DNA from: Hyphomonas sp. Mor2
GTDB taxonomy: Bacteria; Pseudomonadota; Alphaproteobacteria; Caulobacterales; Hyphomonadaceae
Length of the DNA stretch: 64,000 nucleotides
Direction: 5' to 3'
NCBI RefSeq assembly: GCF_001854405.1
Contig: NZ_CP017718.1
Coordinates: 2,728,001 to 2,792,000, forward strand
Position numbers and translations under genes: made by a program. Position 1 is the stretch's first letter. The number at the start of each line of letters is the position of its first letter. Below are positions 42,542-52,979 of the stretch, piece after piece. Below the pieces are notes generated by a model. That model did no database searches, was not told where the DNA came from, and saw only the letters and a list, made by a program, of their open reading frames with translations.

Positions 42542-44032
42542 ATGAGTGCAGCGCCAGTATTGGAAGACCAGGACTTTAGCGGCGCGACGGGCAAAGCGCT
42601 GGGGATCAAAGGCCTTGCCTGGGCAGTTTTCGAATGGGCGCGCAATCCGTACTACAATGTCATCGTCATTTACGTGTTCACGCCATACTTCGCGCGCGAG
42701 GTAGTCGGGGGTGGACCGGAAGGGCAAACGGTGGTCGCCAATACCATCGCTGCCGCCGGGATCATCATGGCCATTCTGGCACCGATCCTCGGGGTGATTG
42801 TCGATAAGGGCGGCCGCAAGAAACTGTTTATATTCGTGGTTTTGTTGACCATGGGCATCTGCTCCGCCGGTCTCGGATTCATTCTGCCCGGCGCGCCTGG
42901 CGCTGTGATGTTCGGAACGATCTTATTGGCAACGGCCTATTGCTGCTACACAATTTCAGAGCTGCTCCACAATGCCCTGCTTCCGGCAGCCGGCGAGCCG
43001 AAAGCGCTGCCCATGATCTCCGGATTGGGGTTGGCGTTCGGCAACATAGCCGGTGTGATCATGCTGATCGGACTGATCGCAGTGAGCTATCTCAGCCCCT
43101 GGGTGCAGGCACAAACCGGAGGCATTGGTCCGTATTCCGGACCGATCGTCGCCGTCTGGCTGGGCCTCTTCATCATCCCGTTTTTCATGTTCATGCCCGA
43201 CCATATTGGCAGCAGTGGCAGCTGGCGCCGCGCCGCTGTCGATACGTTTACGCCGCCGAATTTCCGCCTCTGGGGCAAGCCTGCGGGCTTGAACTATCTC
43301 TGGTCCGGTCCCGTCAACGCCTTCCAATTCATCATTCAGAAGTTTCGCGAGTCACCAAATGTGATGAAGTTTCTACTCGCCCGGATGATCTATGCTGACG
43401 GCCTGGCGGTTTTGCTGACCCTGGGCGGGGTTTATGTTGCTGGGGTGCTCGGCTGGGGCCTGACCGAAGTGATGGTGTTCGGGATTGCCGGGTCGCTCAT
43501 CGGGGCGCTTGGCGGCGTCGTTGGCGGCGCGCTCGATGGCTGGCTGGGCCCGAAGCGCGCCCTGATCGTGGAGTTGAGCGCGATCATCTGCATGCTGGTC
43601 CTGCAAGTCTCGATCACCCAGGAAGCGCTCCTATTTGGATTGATCCCGGCGGGGCATGAGATCTGGACCGGGTTTGGAACGGGCCTGTTCACGACCCTGT
43701 CTGACGTGGTCTATTTCCTGTTCATCATTCCGACCGCGATCTCGATTGTCGCGTGCATCTCTTCCAGTCGCTACATGTTGGTGCACATCTCACCGCCAGA
43801 GAAAATCGGTGAGTTCTTCGGCTTCTATGCCATGGCGGCCAGCGTCACGGTCTGGATTGGCCCGTTGGTGGTCGGCTTCATGACCGCCGCGTTCAATGAC
43901 CAGCGGATCGGGTTTTCCGGGGTCGGTATCCTGTTCATTGCAGGCCTGATCGGCATCGCTTTCTTCGTCGAAGCCGACAAGACACCCGAGCACCTGCGAA
44001 CCGGCGGAGGGGTCGATAATGTGTTCGATTAA
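42542..44032 (+). CDS. UMF1/Atg22-like MFS transporter
   Basis: A 496-residue transporter of the major facilitator superfamily. The N-terminal segment ALGIKGLAWAVFEWARNPYYNVIVIYVF (WA-FEWARNPY pattern) and the loop GVIVDKGGRKK identify the UMF1/Atg22 group. Twelve helices are expected. Substrates of bacterial members are unknown. TGAGGAG precedes the ATG. Its 3' end overlaps the TadE stop by four bases in convergent orientation. Confidence 0.9.
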   Translation: MSAAPVLEDQDFSGATGKALGIKGLAWAVFEWARNPYYNVIVIYVFTPYFAREVVGGGPEGQTVVANTIAAAGIIMAILAPILGVIVDKGGRKKLFIFVVLLTMGICSAGLGFILPGAPGAVMFGTILLATAYCCYTISELLHNALLPAAGEPKALPMISGLGLAFGNIAGVIMLIGLIAVSYLSPWVQAQTGGIGPYSGPIVAVWLGLFIIPFFMFMPDHIGSSGSWRRAAVDTFTPPNFRLWGKPAGLNYLWSGPVNAFQFIIQKFRESPNVMKFLLARMIYADGLAVLLTLGGVYVAGVLGWGLTEVMVFGIAGSLIGALGGVVGGALDGWLGPKRALIVELSAIICMLVLQVSITQEALLFGLIPAGHEIWTGFGTGLFTTLSDVVYFLFIIPTAISIVACISSSRYMLVHISPPEKIGEFFGFYAMAASVTVWIGPLVVGFMTAAFNDQRIGFSGVGILFIAGLIGIAFFVEADKTPEHLRTGGGVDNVFD

Positions 44033-44604
44033 GGCGCGGTATACGCGCAGCTGAACGATCCCGCCGTACGGTCACGGGTAATCGCATCGACCCGACGCGG
44101 ACGCAGGTAGAACTTGTCCGTCAGCGCCTTCGACGTGGTGAAGAAATAGCCGATACCGGAATTATAGTCATACTCGATCTCGGCCATGATGATGGTCCCA
44201 GCCGTCGGGATCAGGTTGTTCGGGATCGTAATCACCTGATCGTCCAGATAAGGCGTCAGGTTACAGCCATCACTCCAGGCGACCTTCACCTGCCCGCTGT
44301 CTTCATACAGGCTGGAGATGCGCATGCGGGCCCCGGTCATGTCATTTGGCTGCATGACCATGCGGGTGGCTTCGAAAATATCTGTCAGATCACCATTGGT
44401 AATGGTCGACGAACGAGAGGTCAGGTCACCAAGCGCGGCCGTTGCGCCAGTCACCTTGCGGTCCAGCGTCATCATCAGCGACAGTTCGATACAGCCAAAG
44501 TAGATCATCGCCATTAGCGGGGCGATCAGCGCAAATTCCACGGCAGAGATACCGCTTTCATGACGCGCAAACTTACGGAGCTTGGTAAAAGGTCTGAGAC
44601 GCAT
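44029..44604 (-). CDS. TadE-family pilus assembly protein (second of pair)
   Basis: A 191-residue protein with the TadE N-terminal pattern: RHESGISAVEFALIAPLMAMIYFGCIEL, one helix after a Glu-Phe pair (VEFAL), as in pseudopilins. The periplasmic part is about 150 residues. It lies 10 bases downstream of another TadE gene, giving an operon without the rest of the tad cluster in this window. Confidence 0.9.
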   Translation of the reverse strand: MRLRPFTKLRKFARHESGISAVEFALIAPLMAMIYFGCIELSLMMTLDRKVTGATAALGDLTSRSSTITNGDLTDIFEATRMVMQPNDMTGARMRISSLYEDSGQVKVAWSDGCNLTPYLDDQVITIPNNLIPTAGTIIMAEIEYDYNSGIGYFFTTSKALTDKFYLRPRRVDAITRDRTAGSFSCAYTAP

Positions 44605-44614
44605 GATCTATCCC

Positions 44615-45202
44615 CTATGGCGTCGCGCCGGCGGCAGAGTTGCCGAACGGTTCGTTCCGGAACGCAACCGTGGCCTGCAACAGGCGGCGATCCCCGCTCA
44701 TATTGGCCAAAGGCTTGCTCATCAGTGGGATCATCAGGTCCCACTCATAAAAGACGCGGATCACGACAATGTCATTCTGTCCGCCGGGGCTGAAGGCAAA
44801 TCCGGAATCGTCCAGATCGCCCGTCACGGGATCGATCGGAGATGGATTGTTGGTGCCGGCAAAACTGCTAAACGTCTTCACATCCAGGCTCAGCCGTTCG
44901 CCGCAGCTCATCAGATCGAACAATTCGGCGCAAACGGCGTTCTTGAAGGCCAACTCACCAAACCCGCCTTGCTGGAACTGTCCCGTCCGGATCGCCCGCG
45001 AGGCTTCGCTGGCGCCATGCTCAAGCACAGACGCCATGATGAAGATGACGCAAACTTCCAGCAGTCCGAAAATCAGGAAGAAGAAAGGCACGGCAATCAA
45101 GGCAAATTCTACCGCGGCGATGCCGCGTTTATCGGCAGCAAACGCTTCGAAACGCTTCATCCAGATTGGGGCAAACATCCCGGGGATTGGCCATTCGCGC
45201 AT
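44615..45202 (-). CDS. TadE-family pilus assembly protein (first of pair)
   Basis: About 195 residues with the pattern KRGIAAVEFALIAVPFFFLIFGLLEVC and a C-terminal periplasmic domain. The ATG at 45202 has GGAG six bases upstream; ATG at 45160 (MKRFEAFAADKRG) is an alternative that puts the helix nearer the N-terminus, more like family members. With the following gene it probably encodes a heterodimeric minor pseudopilin pair. Confidence 0.9.
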   Translation of the reverse strand: MREWPIPGMFAPIWMKRFEAFAADKRGIAAVEFALIAVPFFFLIFGLLEVCVIFIMASVLEHGASEASRAIRTGQFQQGGFGELAFKNAVCAELFDLMSCGERLSLDVKTFSSFAGTNNPSPIDPVTGDLDDSGFAFSPGGQNDIVVIRVFYEWDLMIPLMSKPLANMSGDRRLLQATVAFRNEPFGNSAAGATP

Positions 45203-45374
45203 TGCACGCTCCACTTGCTAAGACACGTCTTCAGGCCCGTCCTAGCAGAACGTGTTTTCCACCCGGTTCACAGGACCTTTTAAATTTTACCGAAATCTGC
45301 GGCATCTGGGGGCCTTTACCTCGCCGCATTCTGAGGCCACATGAGCCGGTAAGACTGGTTCAGGACCCGCTTTC

Positions 45375-46508
45375 ATGACCCACAATCCGATCCGCCCCTG
45401 GCGCAATATCGAGCGCCGGACATCCCGCCAGATCTCGGTCGGGTCCGTTCTCGTCGGCGGAGATGCCCCGATCAGCGTGCAGACCATGACCAATACACCG
45501 ACGCCGGACGTGGCGGCGACACTGGCGCAGATCGAGCGCGCAGCTGAAGCTGGGGCTGACATTGTCCGGGTGTCCTGCCCGGATGAGGACTCGACCGCCG
45601 CCTTTGCGGCCATCGCCAAAGGCGCGTCGGTTCCCCTCGTGGCGGACATTCACTTCCACTATAAACGCGGAATCGAGGCCGCCGAGGCCGGAGCGGCTTG
45701 CCTGCGCATCAATCCCGGCAATATTGGCTCGCCCGACCGGGTCAAGGAAGTGGTCAGCGCCGCGCGCAATAATGGCTGCTCTATCCGAATTGGCGTGAAT
45801 GGCGGGTCGTTGGAGAAACATCTTCTCGAAAAGTATGGCGAGCCCTGCCCGGATGCGATGGTTGAAAGCGCCCTCGATCATGCTCGCATTCTCGATGATC
45901 TCGGCTTTCATGAGTACAAGATCAGCGTCAAAGCCTCGGACATGTTCCTGGCGGTCGCCGCTTATCAGCAGCTCGCCGAAGCCACCGACGCCCCCTTGCA
46001 TCTCGGCATTACCGAAGCGGGCGGTCGCCGCATCGGCACGGTAAAATCCTCCATCGGCATGGGCAATCTGCTCTGGATGGGGATCGGCGATACGATCCGC
46101 GTGTCGCTGTCCGATGACCCGGTCGAAGAAGTCAAAGTCGGCTTTGACCTGTTGAAATCACTAGGGCTTCGCACCCGCGGCGTGAATATTATTTCTTGTC
46201 CCAGTTGCTCGCGGCAAGGCTTCGACGTGATCGCCACGGTCCAGACGCTGGAAGAGCGATTGGCGCATATTGCCGAACCGATCACCCTCTCAATCATTGG
46301 CTGCGTGGTGAACGGGCCTGGCGAAGCGGCAATGACGGATCTCGGCTTCACCGGCGGCGGCAAGGAAAGCGGCATGATGTATGTCTCCGGCCGCCCCGAC
46401 CACAAACTGTCCAATGCCGACATGGTCGAGCACATTGTCGAACAGGTCGAGGCCAAGGCGGCACGCCTGAAGGCCCAGCGTGAGGCAGACGCCGTCGCCG
46501 CCGAATAG
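45375..46508 (+). CDS. ispG: 4-hydroxy-3-methylbut-2-en-1-yl diphosphate synthase
   Basis: IspG (GcpE) makes HMBPP in the MEP isoprenoid pathway, using an iron-sulfur cluster and reduced flavodoxin or ferredoxin. The 377-residue chain has the TIM-barrel start [29 protein letters not shown]-like pattern and the cluster Cys in [12 protein letters not shown] and [11 protein letters not shown]. The Glu after GPG completes the cluster ligands. It is divergent from the TadE pair. Confidence 0.96.
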   Translation: MTHNPIRPWRNIERRTSRQISVGSVLVGGDAPISVQTMTNTPTPDVAATLAQIERAAEAGADIVRVSCPDEDSTAAFAAIAKGASVPLVADIHFHYKRGIEAAEAGAACLRINPGNIGSPDRVKEVVSAARNNGCSIRIGVNGGSLEKHLLEKYGEPCPDAMVESALDHARILDDLGFHEYKISVKASDMFLAVAAYQQLAEATDAPLHLGITEAGGRRIGTVKSSIGMGNLLWMGIGDTIRVSLSDDPVEEVKVGFDLLKSLGLRTRGVNIISCPSCSRQGFDVIATVQTLEERLAHIAEPITLSIIGCVVNGPGEAAMTDLGFTGGGKESGMMYVSGRPDHKLSNADMVEHIVEQVEAKAARLKAQREADAVAAE

Positions 46509-46603
46509 GCTCGCGCTTTCGTGAACCGCCCGACAAAATCTAAACTTGCCATCGCGCATGACCTCGCTAATCGATTCAGGTTCGGCACAAGGAGGTGACG
46601 CGT

Positions 46604-47884
46604 ATGATGCTGGCTTGGCAAATCGTGAAATGGACGCTCCGGCTGATGCTGGCAGCGATCGTGATTGCCGGCATGTCTGCCTGCACGATGCTGGGGCTCA
46701 ACTATGCGAGCCTCGAGACAGAGAACAAACCCGCGCCACGACCCGACCTGACCCTGCCCTTCGATGATGTCGAAACCCGCGCCACGTTTGAGAACGAGCT
46801 TTACGGCCCCTGGCCAGCCAACCTGCCGGTCTCGTTCGGGGAGACGCGGATTGTCGACGATAACTATCTGGGTGGGCGCGGCACCCTGGAAGAAGTAACC
46901 GTGACCATAGGCGCCGGCGACACAGCCCGCACCTTCCCGATCGTGATTGCCATTCCCAACCAGGCTGCCAATGCGCCGGTTCCGCTCATCATCAGCCAGA
47001 CCTTTTCCGACAATTGCTCCGTCTTTCCCGACGATCCAGTCACCGATTTTGGCGGCGCGATCTGCACCGGCACCAGCATGACCGGCATGGTCGGCTTTCT
47101 CGCCACCAATATTTTCGGAACCTATATCGCCTACGCGCCGATCGATCGCTATTTCGACGCCGGTCTTGCCTATGCCAGCTTCCCCGGATGGAGTTTCGTG
47201 CCCGACACGAATGGCAGTGCGCAGGATGTGATGGCCGCGCTCGGGCCCGGTCCGAGCCCGACCAGCGCGCTTATGGCCTGGGCATTTGGCTTCGACGCGG
47301 CCGCATCCGTATTCGAGACCGATGCCCGCATTCGCAGGGATGCGATCGTGGCCATGGGGCATTCCAGATACGGGAAGTCGGCGCTGATTGCCTCTGGCTG
47401 GTCCGATCGGATTGCAGCCGCGATTGCCCATCAATCCGGGTTTGGAGGTGGGTCATCCTCACGATCCACCACAGGCGAACGGCTGGACCGGATGGCCAAT
47501 TCCTATCCGCATTGGTTGCGTCCGGATCTCGGCAAAGAGCTTGAGGATGGGCTTCAACTCACCCTGGACCAGCACTTTTTGCTTGCCTTGTCAGCGCCAA
47601 AGCCGATTTTTCTTGGCAATGGGCGCCGTGATGTCTGGTCCGATCCAAACTCCTCCTATCGCCTCGCTGAGGCCGCAGACCTGGTCTATGAATCCCGCGG
47701 CGTCGAAGGCCTGCCTGACGGGGCCAGCATGCGCGATTATGATGCGTCGGCGGAGATCAGTTACTGGCTACGCGTCGGCGGACATAGCGTCGTCGCCGAG
47801 GACATTGATGCCTTCACAGCCTTCATGACCGCCCATTTCGGCACGCCCTCGCGCAACGAAACGACTTTGCAATCCGCGCGATGA
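46604..47884 (+). CDS. CE15-like alpha/beta-hydrolase lipoprotein or exported esterase
   Basis: A 426-residue exported protein with a hydrophobic N-terminus ending in MSAC (possible lipobox). The nucleophile elbow GHSRYGKSAL and the later HQSGFGGGSSSR and SYPHWLRPD segments are typical of CE15 glucuronoyl esterases, which free lignin from glucuronoxylan; the final His is probably in VGGHSVVAED. Activity is not proven: some members act on other esters. AAGGAGG supports the ATG at 46604. Confidence 0.72.
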   Translation: MMLAWQIVKWTLRLMLAAIVIAGMSACTMLGLNYASLETENKPAPRPDLTLPFDDVETRATFENELYGPWPANLPVSFGETRIVDDNYLGGRGTLEEVTVTIGAGDTARTFPIVIAIPNQAANAPVPLIISQTFSDNCSVFPDDPVTDFGGAICTGTSMTGMVGFLATNIFGTYIAYAPIDRYFDAGLAYASFPGWSFVPDTNGSAQDVMAALGPGPSPTSALMAWAFGFDAAASVFETDARIRRDAIVAMGHSRYGKSALIASGWSDRIAAAIAHQSGFGGGSSSRSTTGERLDRMANSYPHWLRPDLGKELEDGLQLTLDQHFLLALSAPKPIFLGNGRRDVWSDPNSSYRLAEAADLVYESRGVEGLPDGASMRDYDASAEISYWLRVGGHSVVAEDIDAFTAFMTAHFGTPSRNETTLQSAR

Positions 47885-47922
47885 CGCCTAGCCTTCCCGG
47901 ATAACAAAACGGGAGGCAAATT

Positions 47923-48408
47923 ATGGAAGCTGAGAATCTGGACCCGACAGCCATGATCAATGCTGTCATTGAAGCGCATGGCGCAAACCTGCAGGCGTTC
48001 CTGACGCCAGTCCTATTGCTCGTCCTCTGGACGGCGATCATGTGGATCTGGATGTATCTGACGCGTATTCCGGCCATGCAGAAGGCGGGGATCAATCCGG
48101 ATGATGCGCGCCATCCCGGCACCTATAGCGACAAGATGCCACCAAATATCCGCGCCGTCGCCGACAATTACAATCACCTGCACGAACAGCCGACCCTGTT
48201 CTATGCGCTGATGATGTTTGCCGCCCTGACAGGTGGCGGCGATAAGCTGATGGTGCAGCTCGCCTACGGCTATGTCGGCGTGCGGGTCTTGCACTCGCTG
48301 ATCCAGGTCCTGTCACCAAAAGTGATGCACCGGTTCCTGATGTTTGCGATCGGTTCGATCGTATTGTTCGTGATGATCGGCAAGGAAGTTATTCGGGTCT
48401 TCCTGTAG
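47923..48408 (+). CDS. MAPEG-family membrane protein
   Basis: A 161-residue four-helix membrane protein related to microsomal glutathione transferases (MAPEG). The pattern NYNHLHEQPTLFYALMMFA and GYVGVRVLHSLIQVL is characteristic; the Arg in the latter binds glutathione in active members. The N-terminal helix is LQAFLTPVLLLVLWTAIMWIWMYL. It may be a glutathione-dependent peroxidase or a non-enzymatic relative. Confidence 0.88.
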   Translation: MEAENLDPTAMINAVIEAHGANLQAFLTPVLLLVLWTAIMWIWMYLTRIPAMQKAGINPDDARHPGTYSDKMPPNIRAVADNYNHLHEQPTLFYALMMFAALTGGGDKLMVQLAYGYVGVRVLHSLIQVLSPKVMHRFLMFAIGSIVLFVMIGKEVIRVFL

Positions 48409-48434
48409 GGCCCGATCCGGTTTAGAGGCGGGGC

Positions 48435-49508
48435 ATGGCAACCATACCCCAGTCCCGCCTCGAACAGGTCATTGAACGTTTCGATGAGGTCGAAGCCCGT
48501 ATGGGCGCGACCACAGATAGCGATGAAATCGTCGCCCTGTCGCGCGAGCACGCCGAGCTGAAGCCGGTGGTCGAGGCTGCGCGCGAGCTGATTTCCATGC
48601 GCGAGGGCCTCACGGAAGCAGAAATCATGGCCAAGGACGGCGATCCGGAAATGGCCGAACTCGCCCAGGAAGAGATCAACGACCTCAAGGCCCGCATCCC
48701 CGACGCCGAGAGCGAGATGCAGCTTCTTCTGCTGCCGAAGGACGCCGACGACAAGGCCAATATCGTGCTCGAAGTCCGCGCCGGGACCGGGGGTGATGAA
48801 GCCGCTTTGTTCGCCGGCGACCTGTTCCGCATGTATTCGCGCTACGCTCAACTGCAAGGTTGGAAGATTGATCTGCAAAGCGCCTCAGCGGGCGATGTTG
48901 GCGGCTACAAGGAAATCATTGCGAATGTCGAAGGCGACGGCGTCTATGGGCGCCTGAAATGGGAATCCGGCGTTCACCGTGTGCAGCGTGTTCCGGCGAC
49001 GGAGACGCAGGGCCGCGTCCATACTTCGGCCGCCTCCGTCGCGGTGCTGCCAGCGCCAGAGGATGTGGAAATCGACATTCGCCAGGAAGATATTCGGATC
49101 GACACCATGCGCGCCTCTGGCTCTGGCGGCCAGCACGTCAACACGACCGATTCGGCGGTGCGGATCACCCACTTGCCAACCGGCATAGTCGCGACCAGCT
49201 CGGAAAAGTCCCAGCATGTGAACCGCGACAAGGCCATGCAACAGCTGAAGATCCGCCTGTATGAAAAAGAGAAACAGGAACGCGATGCCGAACGCGCAGA
49301 GGCCCGCGCCTCGCAGGTCGGGTCGGGTGACCGGTCAGAAAAGATCCGCACCTATAACTATCCGGAAAACCGGGTCACAGACCACCGGATTGGCCTGACT
49401 CTGTATGCGCTCGACAAGATCATTGCCGGGGACAAGCTTGAAGATGTCGTCGAGGCGCTGATGACAGAAGACCAGGCCCGCCGTCTTGCAGCCATGGAAG
49501 ACGCGTGA
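48435..49508 (+). CDS. prfA: Peptide chain release factor 1
   Basis: RF1 terminates translation at UAA and UAG. The 357-residue chain has the GGQ tripeptide in [17 protein letters not shown], which is methylated by PrmC encoded next. The codon-recognition region PxT is seen as PATETQG, as in RF1. The prmC start overlaps the stop by four bases, giving translational coupling of substrate and enzyme. Confidence 0.97.
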   Translation: MATIPQSRLEQVIERFDEVEARMGATTDSDEIVALSREHAELKPVVEAARELISMREGLTEAEIMAKDGDPEMAELAQEEINDLKARIPDAESEMQLLLLPKDADDKANIVLEVRAGTGGDEAALFAGDLFRMYSRYAQLQGWKIDLQSASAGDVGGYKEIIANVEGDGVYGRLKWESGVHRVQRVPATETQGRVHTSAASVAVLPAPEDVEIDIRQEDIRIDTMRASGSGGQHVNTTDSAVRITHLPTGIVATSSEKSQHVNRDKAMQQLKIRLYEKEKQERDAERAEARASQVGSGDRSEKIRTYNYPENRVTDHRIGLTLYALDKIIAGDKLEDVVEALMTEDQARRLAAMEDA

Positions 49509-50359
49509 GCCAGCCGAGCGCGGCTGATCTGATGCGCCTCGGCGCTGAAAAACTGCAAAATGCGGGCCTCGAGGATCCCCGAATGGAGGTCCGGCGGCTG
49601 TTTTGCCTGGTTTCTGGATACACCTCCGCCACCCTGATCTCGAAAGAGCAGGATCCGGTCACCCCGGACCTGCAAATCGCCTTCGAGCAGGCGCTGAGCA
49701 TGCGCGCCGATCGCCATCCATTTGCACATATTGCGGGTCAGACGGACTTTTATGGCCTGTCCATCCGCTCCGACGGGCGGGCTCTGATCCCTCGCGCGGA
49801 TAGCGAATGCGTGGTTGATCTGGCCTTGGCGCGCATCCCGCAAGATGCCGCCTGGCGACTGGCGGATCTCGGCACCGGCACTGGTGCGCTGCTCGCCGCC
49901 CTGCTCAGCCATCGCCCTCAGGCCAGCGGGACCGCCATCGAGCAAAGCCCCGCAGCGCTGAGCCTCGCAAACGAGAATTTTGAAACCCTCGGTCTCACCG
50001 GTCGGGCGCAGCTTTTCCATGGGTCCTGGTCTGTCTGGACCGGGTGGGACCAGTGCGATCTGATAATTTCCAACCCGCCTTATATCTGCAGCGATGTCAT
50101 TCCCGACCTCGCCCCGGAAGTGCGGGATTTTGATCCCACGGAGGCGCTGGATGGAGGCGCGGATGGGCTTGGCGCCTACCGTGAAATCATCGCCCTTGCC
50201 GCCGCTCAGATGAAGCCTGGTGCACATCTGGTGCTCGAAATCGGGTACGATCAAAAAGCCGCCGTGACAGACCTGCTCCAGACCGCTGGCTTCGGCCGAT
50301 TGGAGCAAAGACAGGACCTTGGCGGGAATGACCGCGCCGTCGCCGCGATAAAATCTTAG
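49505..50359 (+). CDS. prmC: Release factor glutamine methyltransferase
   Basis: PrmC methylates the Gln of the GGQ motif in RF1 and RF2. The 284-residue chain has the helical N-domain, the SAM-binding [16 protein letters not shown], and the substrate-binding NPPY in IISNPPYIC. It overlaps prfA by four bases. Confidence 0.96.
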   Translation: MSQPSAADLMRLGAEKLQNAGLEDPRMEVRRLFCLVSGYTSATLISKEQDPVTPDLQIAFEQALSMRADRHPFAHIAGQTDFYGLSIRSDGRALIPRADSECVVDLALARIPQDAAWRLADLGTGTGALLAALLSHRPQASGTAIEQSPAALSLANENFETLGLTGRAQLFHGSWSVWTGWDQCDLIISNPPYICSDVIPDLAPEVRDFDPTEALDGGADGLGAYREIIALAAAQMKPGAHLVLEIGYDQKAAVTDLLQTAGFGRLEQRQDLGGNDRAVAAIKS

Positions 50360-50523
50360 CAGATACCCTCTTGGCGAATCCGAATTGTCGCGCTACGTAA
50401 ATGACAAGGCCAGTGACCAGGGGGCACCTGTCCGGCCTATCGTCAGCGCGACAGTTTAGAGAAGAGCCAATCCGCGCGAAGAAACCGTCCGACTATCGGA
50501 CTTTTAAAGATCAGGAATAGCCT

Positions 50524-51168
50524 ATGGCCATGCAGCGCAAGCGCCGTCGCCGCTCGGGTGGAAGCAACAACAATAACAACCCGAATCCCAATCGCCATTA
50601 TGAAAGCAATGGGCCTGACGTCCGCATTCGCGGTTCGGCGCAGCAAATCCTGGACAAGTATCTGCAATATGCCCGCGACGCCCAGACCTCTGGCGACCGT
50701 GTGAAGGCAGAAGCCCTGTTCCAACACGCAGAACATTATGCGCGCATCGTCGCTGTCTTCGAAAAGCAAAAAGAAGAGGCCCGCCTGGAACGCGAAGCGC
50801 GCGAGGCCGCTAAAGCCGAAGAACGCGCACAACGCGAAGCCGAACGCGCGGCGCAGGCCGAAGCGGCGGGTGAAGCGCCCACGGAAACTGAAGACGGCAC
50901 GCCCGCTGAGGCCTCCGGCGAGGCCAGCGAAGAGCCAAAACCACGCCGTCGCAGCCGCAAGCCGCGGGAAGAGGAAGGCGCCGCTGAGGAAAGCGCTTCA
51001 GACGCGCCAACTGAGCCTGTTGAGGCGTCCGCAGAGGATGGCGAGAAACCCAAGCGCCGCCGCACCTATGCGCGGAAGAAGGATGCGGCCGACTCCGCGG
51101 AAGAAGCCGATGGTGTCATGAAGACTCTGGCCCGCGGCACTGACGAGGTTGTGGCCGAGGCGGAATAA
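50524..51168 (+). CDS. DUF4167 protein, basic and acidic low-complexity C-terminus
   Basis: A 214-residue protein. The N-terminus is basic and Asn-rich (KRRRRSGGSNNNNNPNPN), followed by the conserved DUF4167 helix pair (RIRGSAQQILDKYLQYARD and GDRVKAEALFQHAEHYARI). The remaining 120 residues are low-complexity, mixing Ala/Glu/Arg blocks (EREAREAAKAEERAQREAER). The order prfA-prmC-DUF4167 is typical of alphaproteobacteria. Function is unknown; the basic N-terminus and following domain suggest RNA or DNA binding. Confidence 0.88.
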   Translation: MAMQRKRRRRSGGSNNNNNPNPNRHYESNGPDVRIRGSAQQILDKYLQYARDAQTSGDRVKAEALFQHAEHYARIVAVFEKQKEEARLEREAREAAKAEERAQREAERAAQAEAAGEAPTETEDGTPAEASGEASEEPKPRRRSRKPREEEGAAEESASDAPTEPVEASAEDGEKPKRRRTYARKKDAADSAEEADGVMKTLARGTDEVVAEAE

Positions 51169-51201
51169 GCCTGTCCAGACATCTCCTTCAATCCGAGGAT
51201 A

Positions 51202-51214
51202 CCTGCGCAGGCAG
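51202..51214. repeat. Copy 2 of the CCTGCGCAGGCAG palindromic repeat
   Basis: Same 13 bases as at 21160-21172. Here the core sits inside a larger stem with CGAGGA and TCCTCG arms (about 51194-51223), so it could fold as RNA. It is within the 188-base gap between the DUF4167 and acyl-CoA dehydrogenase-like genes. Confidence 0.5.
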
Positions 51215-51356
51215 CTGTCCTCGACCTTAGTCCAGATCTTACTATTCCGGATGGACCGTGTTCCTGACGTAAGTCACGATCTACGGCGGTTGAGATGATT
51301 CTCCAGCCAGCCGCCATAGACACCAACTTAGGTTGGCAAAACGGGTTCAAAAATGG

Positions 51357-52523
51357 CTAAACCATCCCCGCATCGGTCGGCAGACCGAACAGCAACCGTC
51401 CGGTGAGTTCCCAGGTGCCCGGCGCCGTCACGATATGCTGCGTCATCGCATGCGCGTCGCGGAACCGGCGCTGCAGGTCACTCGACTCGAACAGAGCCGC
51501 ACCGCCGCCCAGATCGTAGCAGTTGCGAGCGATCTCGGCCCCGGTCCGGACCATGTGCGTGCAGGCCATGCGCAAGGCAGCCCGCCGCTCGACGGGAATA
51601 TCCGCGCTGTTCTGCGCCACCTCCCAGGTCAGATCGATCTCATCATGCAGATAGGCGCGCGCCGCCCGAAACGCCGCCGTCATCTGGGCCATTTCGGCTT
51701 GAATATTGACCCGCTCGCTGAGCGTCTTGGCAGAGCCCTGATTCTTCTTGACGCCCGCCAGGTCGGCAAAGGCCCGCAGCGTTCCGCGTGTATTGCCAAG
51801 CGCTGTCGCCGCCACGCCGAGCGCCAGCAGCCCGAATGCGGGAAACTTGTACAGCGCCCCGTCAATATTTGGCTTGTCGACCACCAGACTGACCGAACGG
51901 CCCTTCGGAACGCGAAGACTGTCCACCGCGATATCGCCCGAGCCTGTGCCCTTGAGGCCCATGACATGCCAGGTGTCGATCAACTCGGCTTCCTCTGCCG
52001 GAAAGACCATCATCCGGGCATCCGGTCGTCCACTCGGGAGGGTCCGCAGCTCGCCATCCTCAAACACCATGCAGCCGCCGCAGAGCCAGGTGCAATTGGC
52101 TGAGCCGGAGCCCCACTGCCAGCGACCGCTGACAATATAGTCATCGCCATCGACCACGGCCTTGCCCATGGGCGCGAACACGCCGCCTGTGATGGTCATC
52201 GGGTCGCCATAGACCTGCTGGGCAAACTCGGGCGCCATATAGGCCGCGTTCATCGCTGTGGTGGCCCCGATCATGGCACACCAACCGGCACTGGCATTGG
52301 CGTCAGCGACCGCTTCAACCACATCAACGATCTCGCGCGGGGAAGACTCAAGTCCGCCATAGGCGCCCGGTGTGATCATCCGGAAGATGCCTGCCTCGGC
52401 CATCTTTGCGGCCAGGTCGGACGGCAGGCGGCGCACCTCCTCCATTTCCTGGGCCCGTTCGGCGAGCTCGGGTTGCAAGGCGATGGCGGCGCTCAGCACC
52501 GGGTTTTCGGATGTAACAGTCAT
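51357..52523 (-). CDS. Acyl-CoA dehydrogenase-like flavin monooxygenase (HsaA/DszC-like)
   Basis: A 388-residue flavoprotein with the acyl-CoA dehydrogenase fold, but of the class that acts on non-CoA substrates (flavin-dependent hydroxylases such as HsaA or DszC). Segments include MAEAGIFRMITPGAYGGLE, WQWGSGSANCTWLCGGCMV, GTGSGDIAVDSLRVPKGR and DLGGGAALFESSDLQRRFRDAHA. No reductase partner is nearby. The ATG at 52523 (MTVTSENPV) is used; the frame extends to 52574 without support. Confidence 0.83.
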   Translation of the reverse strand: MTVTSENPVLSAAIALQPELAERAQEMEEVRRLPSDLAAKMAEAGIFRMITPGAYGGLESSPREIVDVVEAVADANASAGWCAMIGATTAMNAAYMAPEFAQQVYGDPMTITGGVFAPMGKAVVDGDDYIVSGRWQWGSGSANCTWLCGGCMVFEDGELRTLPSGRPDARMMVFPAEEAELIDTWHVMGLKGTGSGDIAVDSLRVPKGRSVSLVVDKPNIDGALYKFPAFGLLALGVAATALGNTRGTLRAFADLAGVKKNQGSAKTLSERVNIQAEMAQMTAAFRAARAYLHDEIDLTWEVAQNSADIPVERRAALRMACTHMVRTGAEIARNCYDLGGGAALFESSDLQRRFRDAHAMTQHIVTAPGTWELTGRLLFGLPTDAGMV

Positions 52524-52631
52524 GCTGCAGACTAGCCCGACCTTTCTGTGCCTGCCAACGGCATGTTGCCTCATGTGCCGTGTGGGAAAGTATCCTATAT
52601 GAAGCCAAGATCAGATCAGGACCTTCAAAAA

Positions 52632-52979
52632 ATGACTTATACGCTCTTGCATCACACCGGCTGCTCCACGTCGCGCAAAGGCCTCGCGCTGCTCCAGGAA
52701 AACGGAATCGACCCCGAGATCCGCAAATACATGAATGCCGGTGAAGCCTTGTCGGTCGACGAGCTGAAGCAGATCACCAAACAGCTGGGGGCCGACTCGC
52801 CCCGTGCCTTTCTGCGCGAGAAAGATGCGGTCAAGTTCGACTTCCCGGCCACGGCGAGCGATGACGACGTCTATGCTGCCATGGTCGACAATCCACGCCT
52901 GATCCAGCGCCCGATCGGTATCCATAAGGGCAAGGCCGCCCTCGGCCGCCCGATTGAACAGCTGCTCGAAATCACCTGA
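52632..52979 (+). CDS. ArsC/Spx-family thioredoxin-fold protein (YffB-like)
   Basis: A 115-residue protein of the ArsC/Spx family. The Cys motif is HHTGCSTSRKGLALLQ near the N-terminus, and the C-terminal part reads NPRLIQRPIGIHKGKAALGRPIEQLLEI, matching the RP...RP pattern of arsenate reductases. Classical ArsC is about 140 residues and ends KEDGE; this one lacks that tail and looks like the YffB subgroup, so arsenate reduction is uncertain. A 26-base palindrome overlaps its stop codon. Confidence 0.85.
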   Translation: MTYTLLHHTGCSTSRKGLALLQENGIDPEIRKYMNAGEALSVDELKQITKQLGADSPRAFLREKDAVKFDFPATASDDDVYAAMVDNPRLIQRPIGIHKGKAALGRPIEQLLEIT

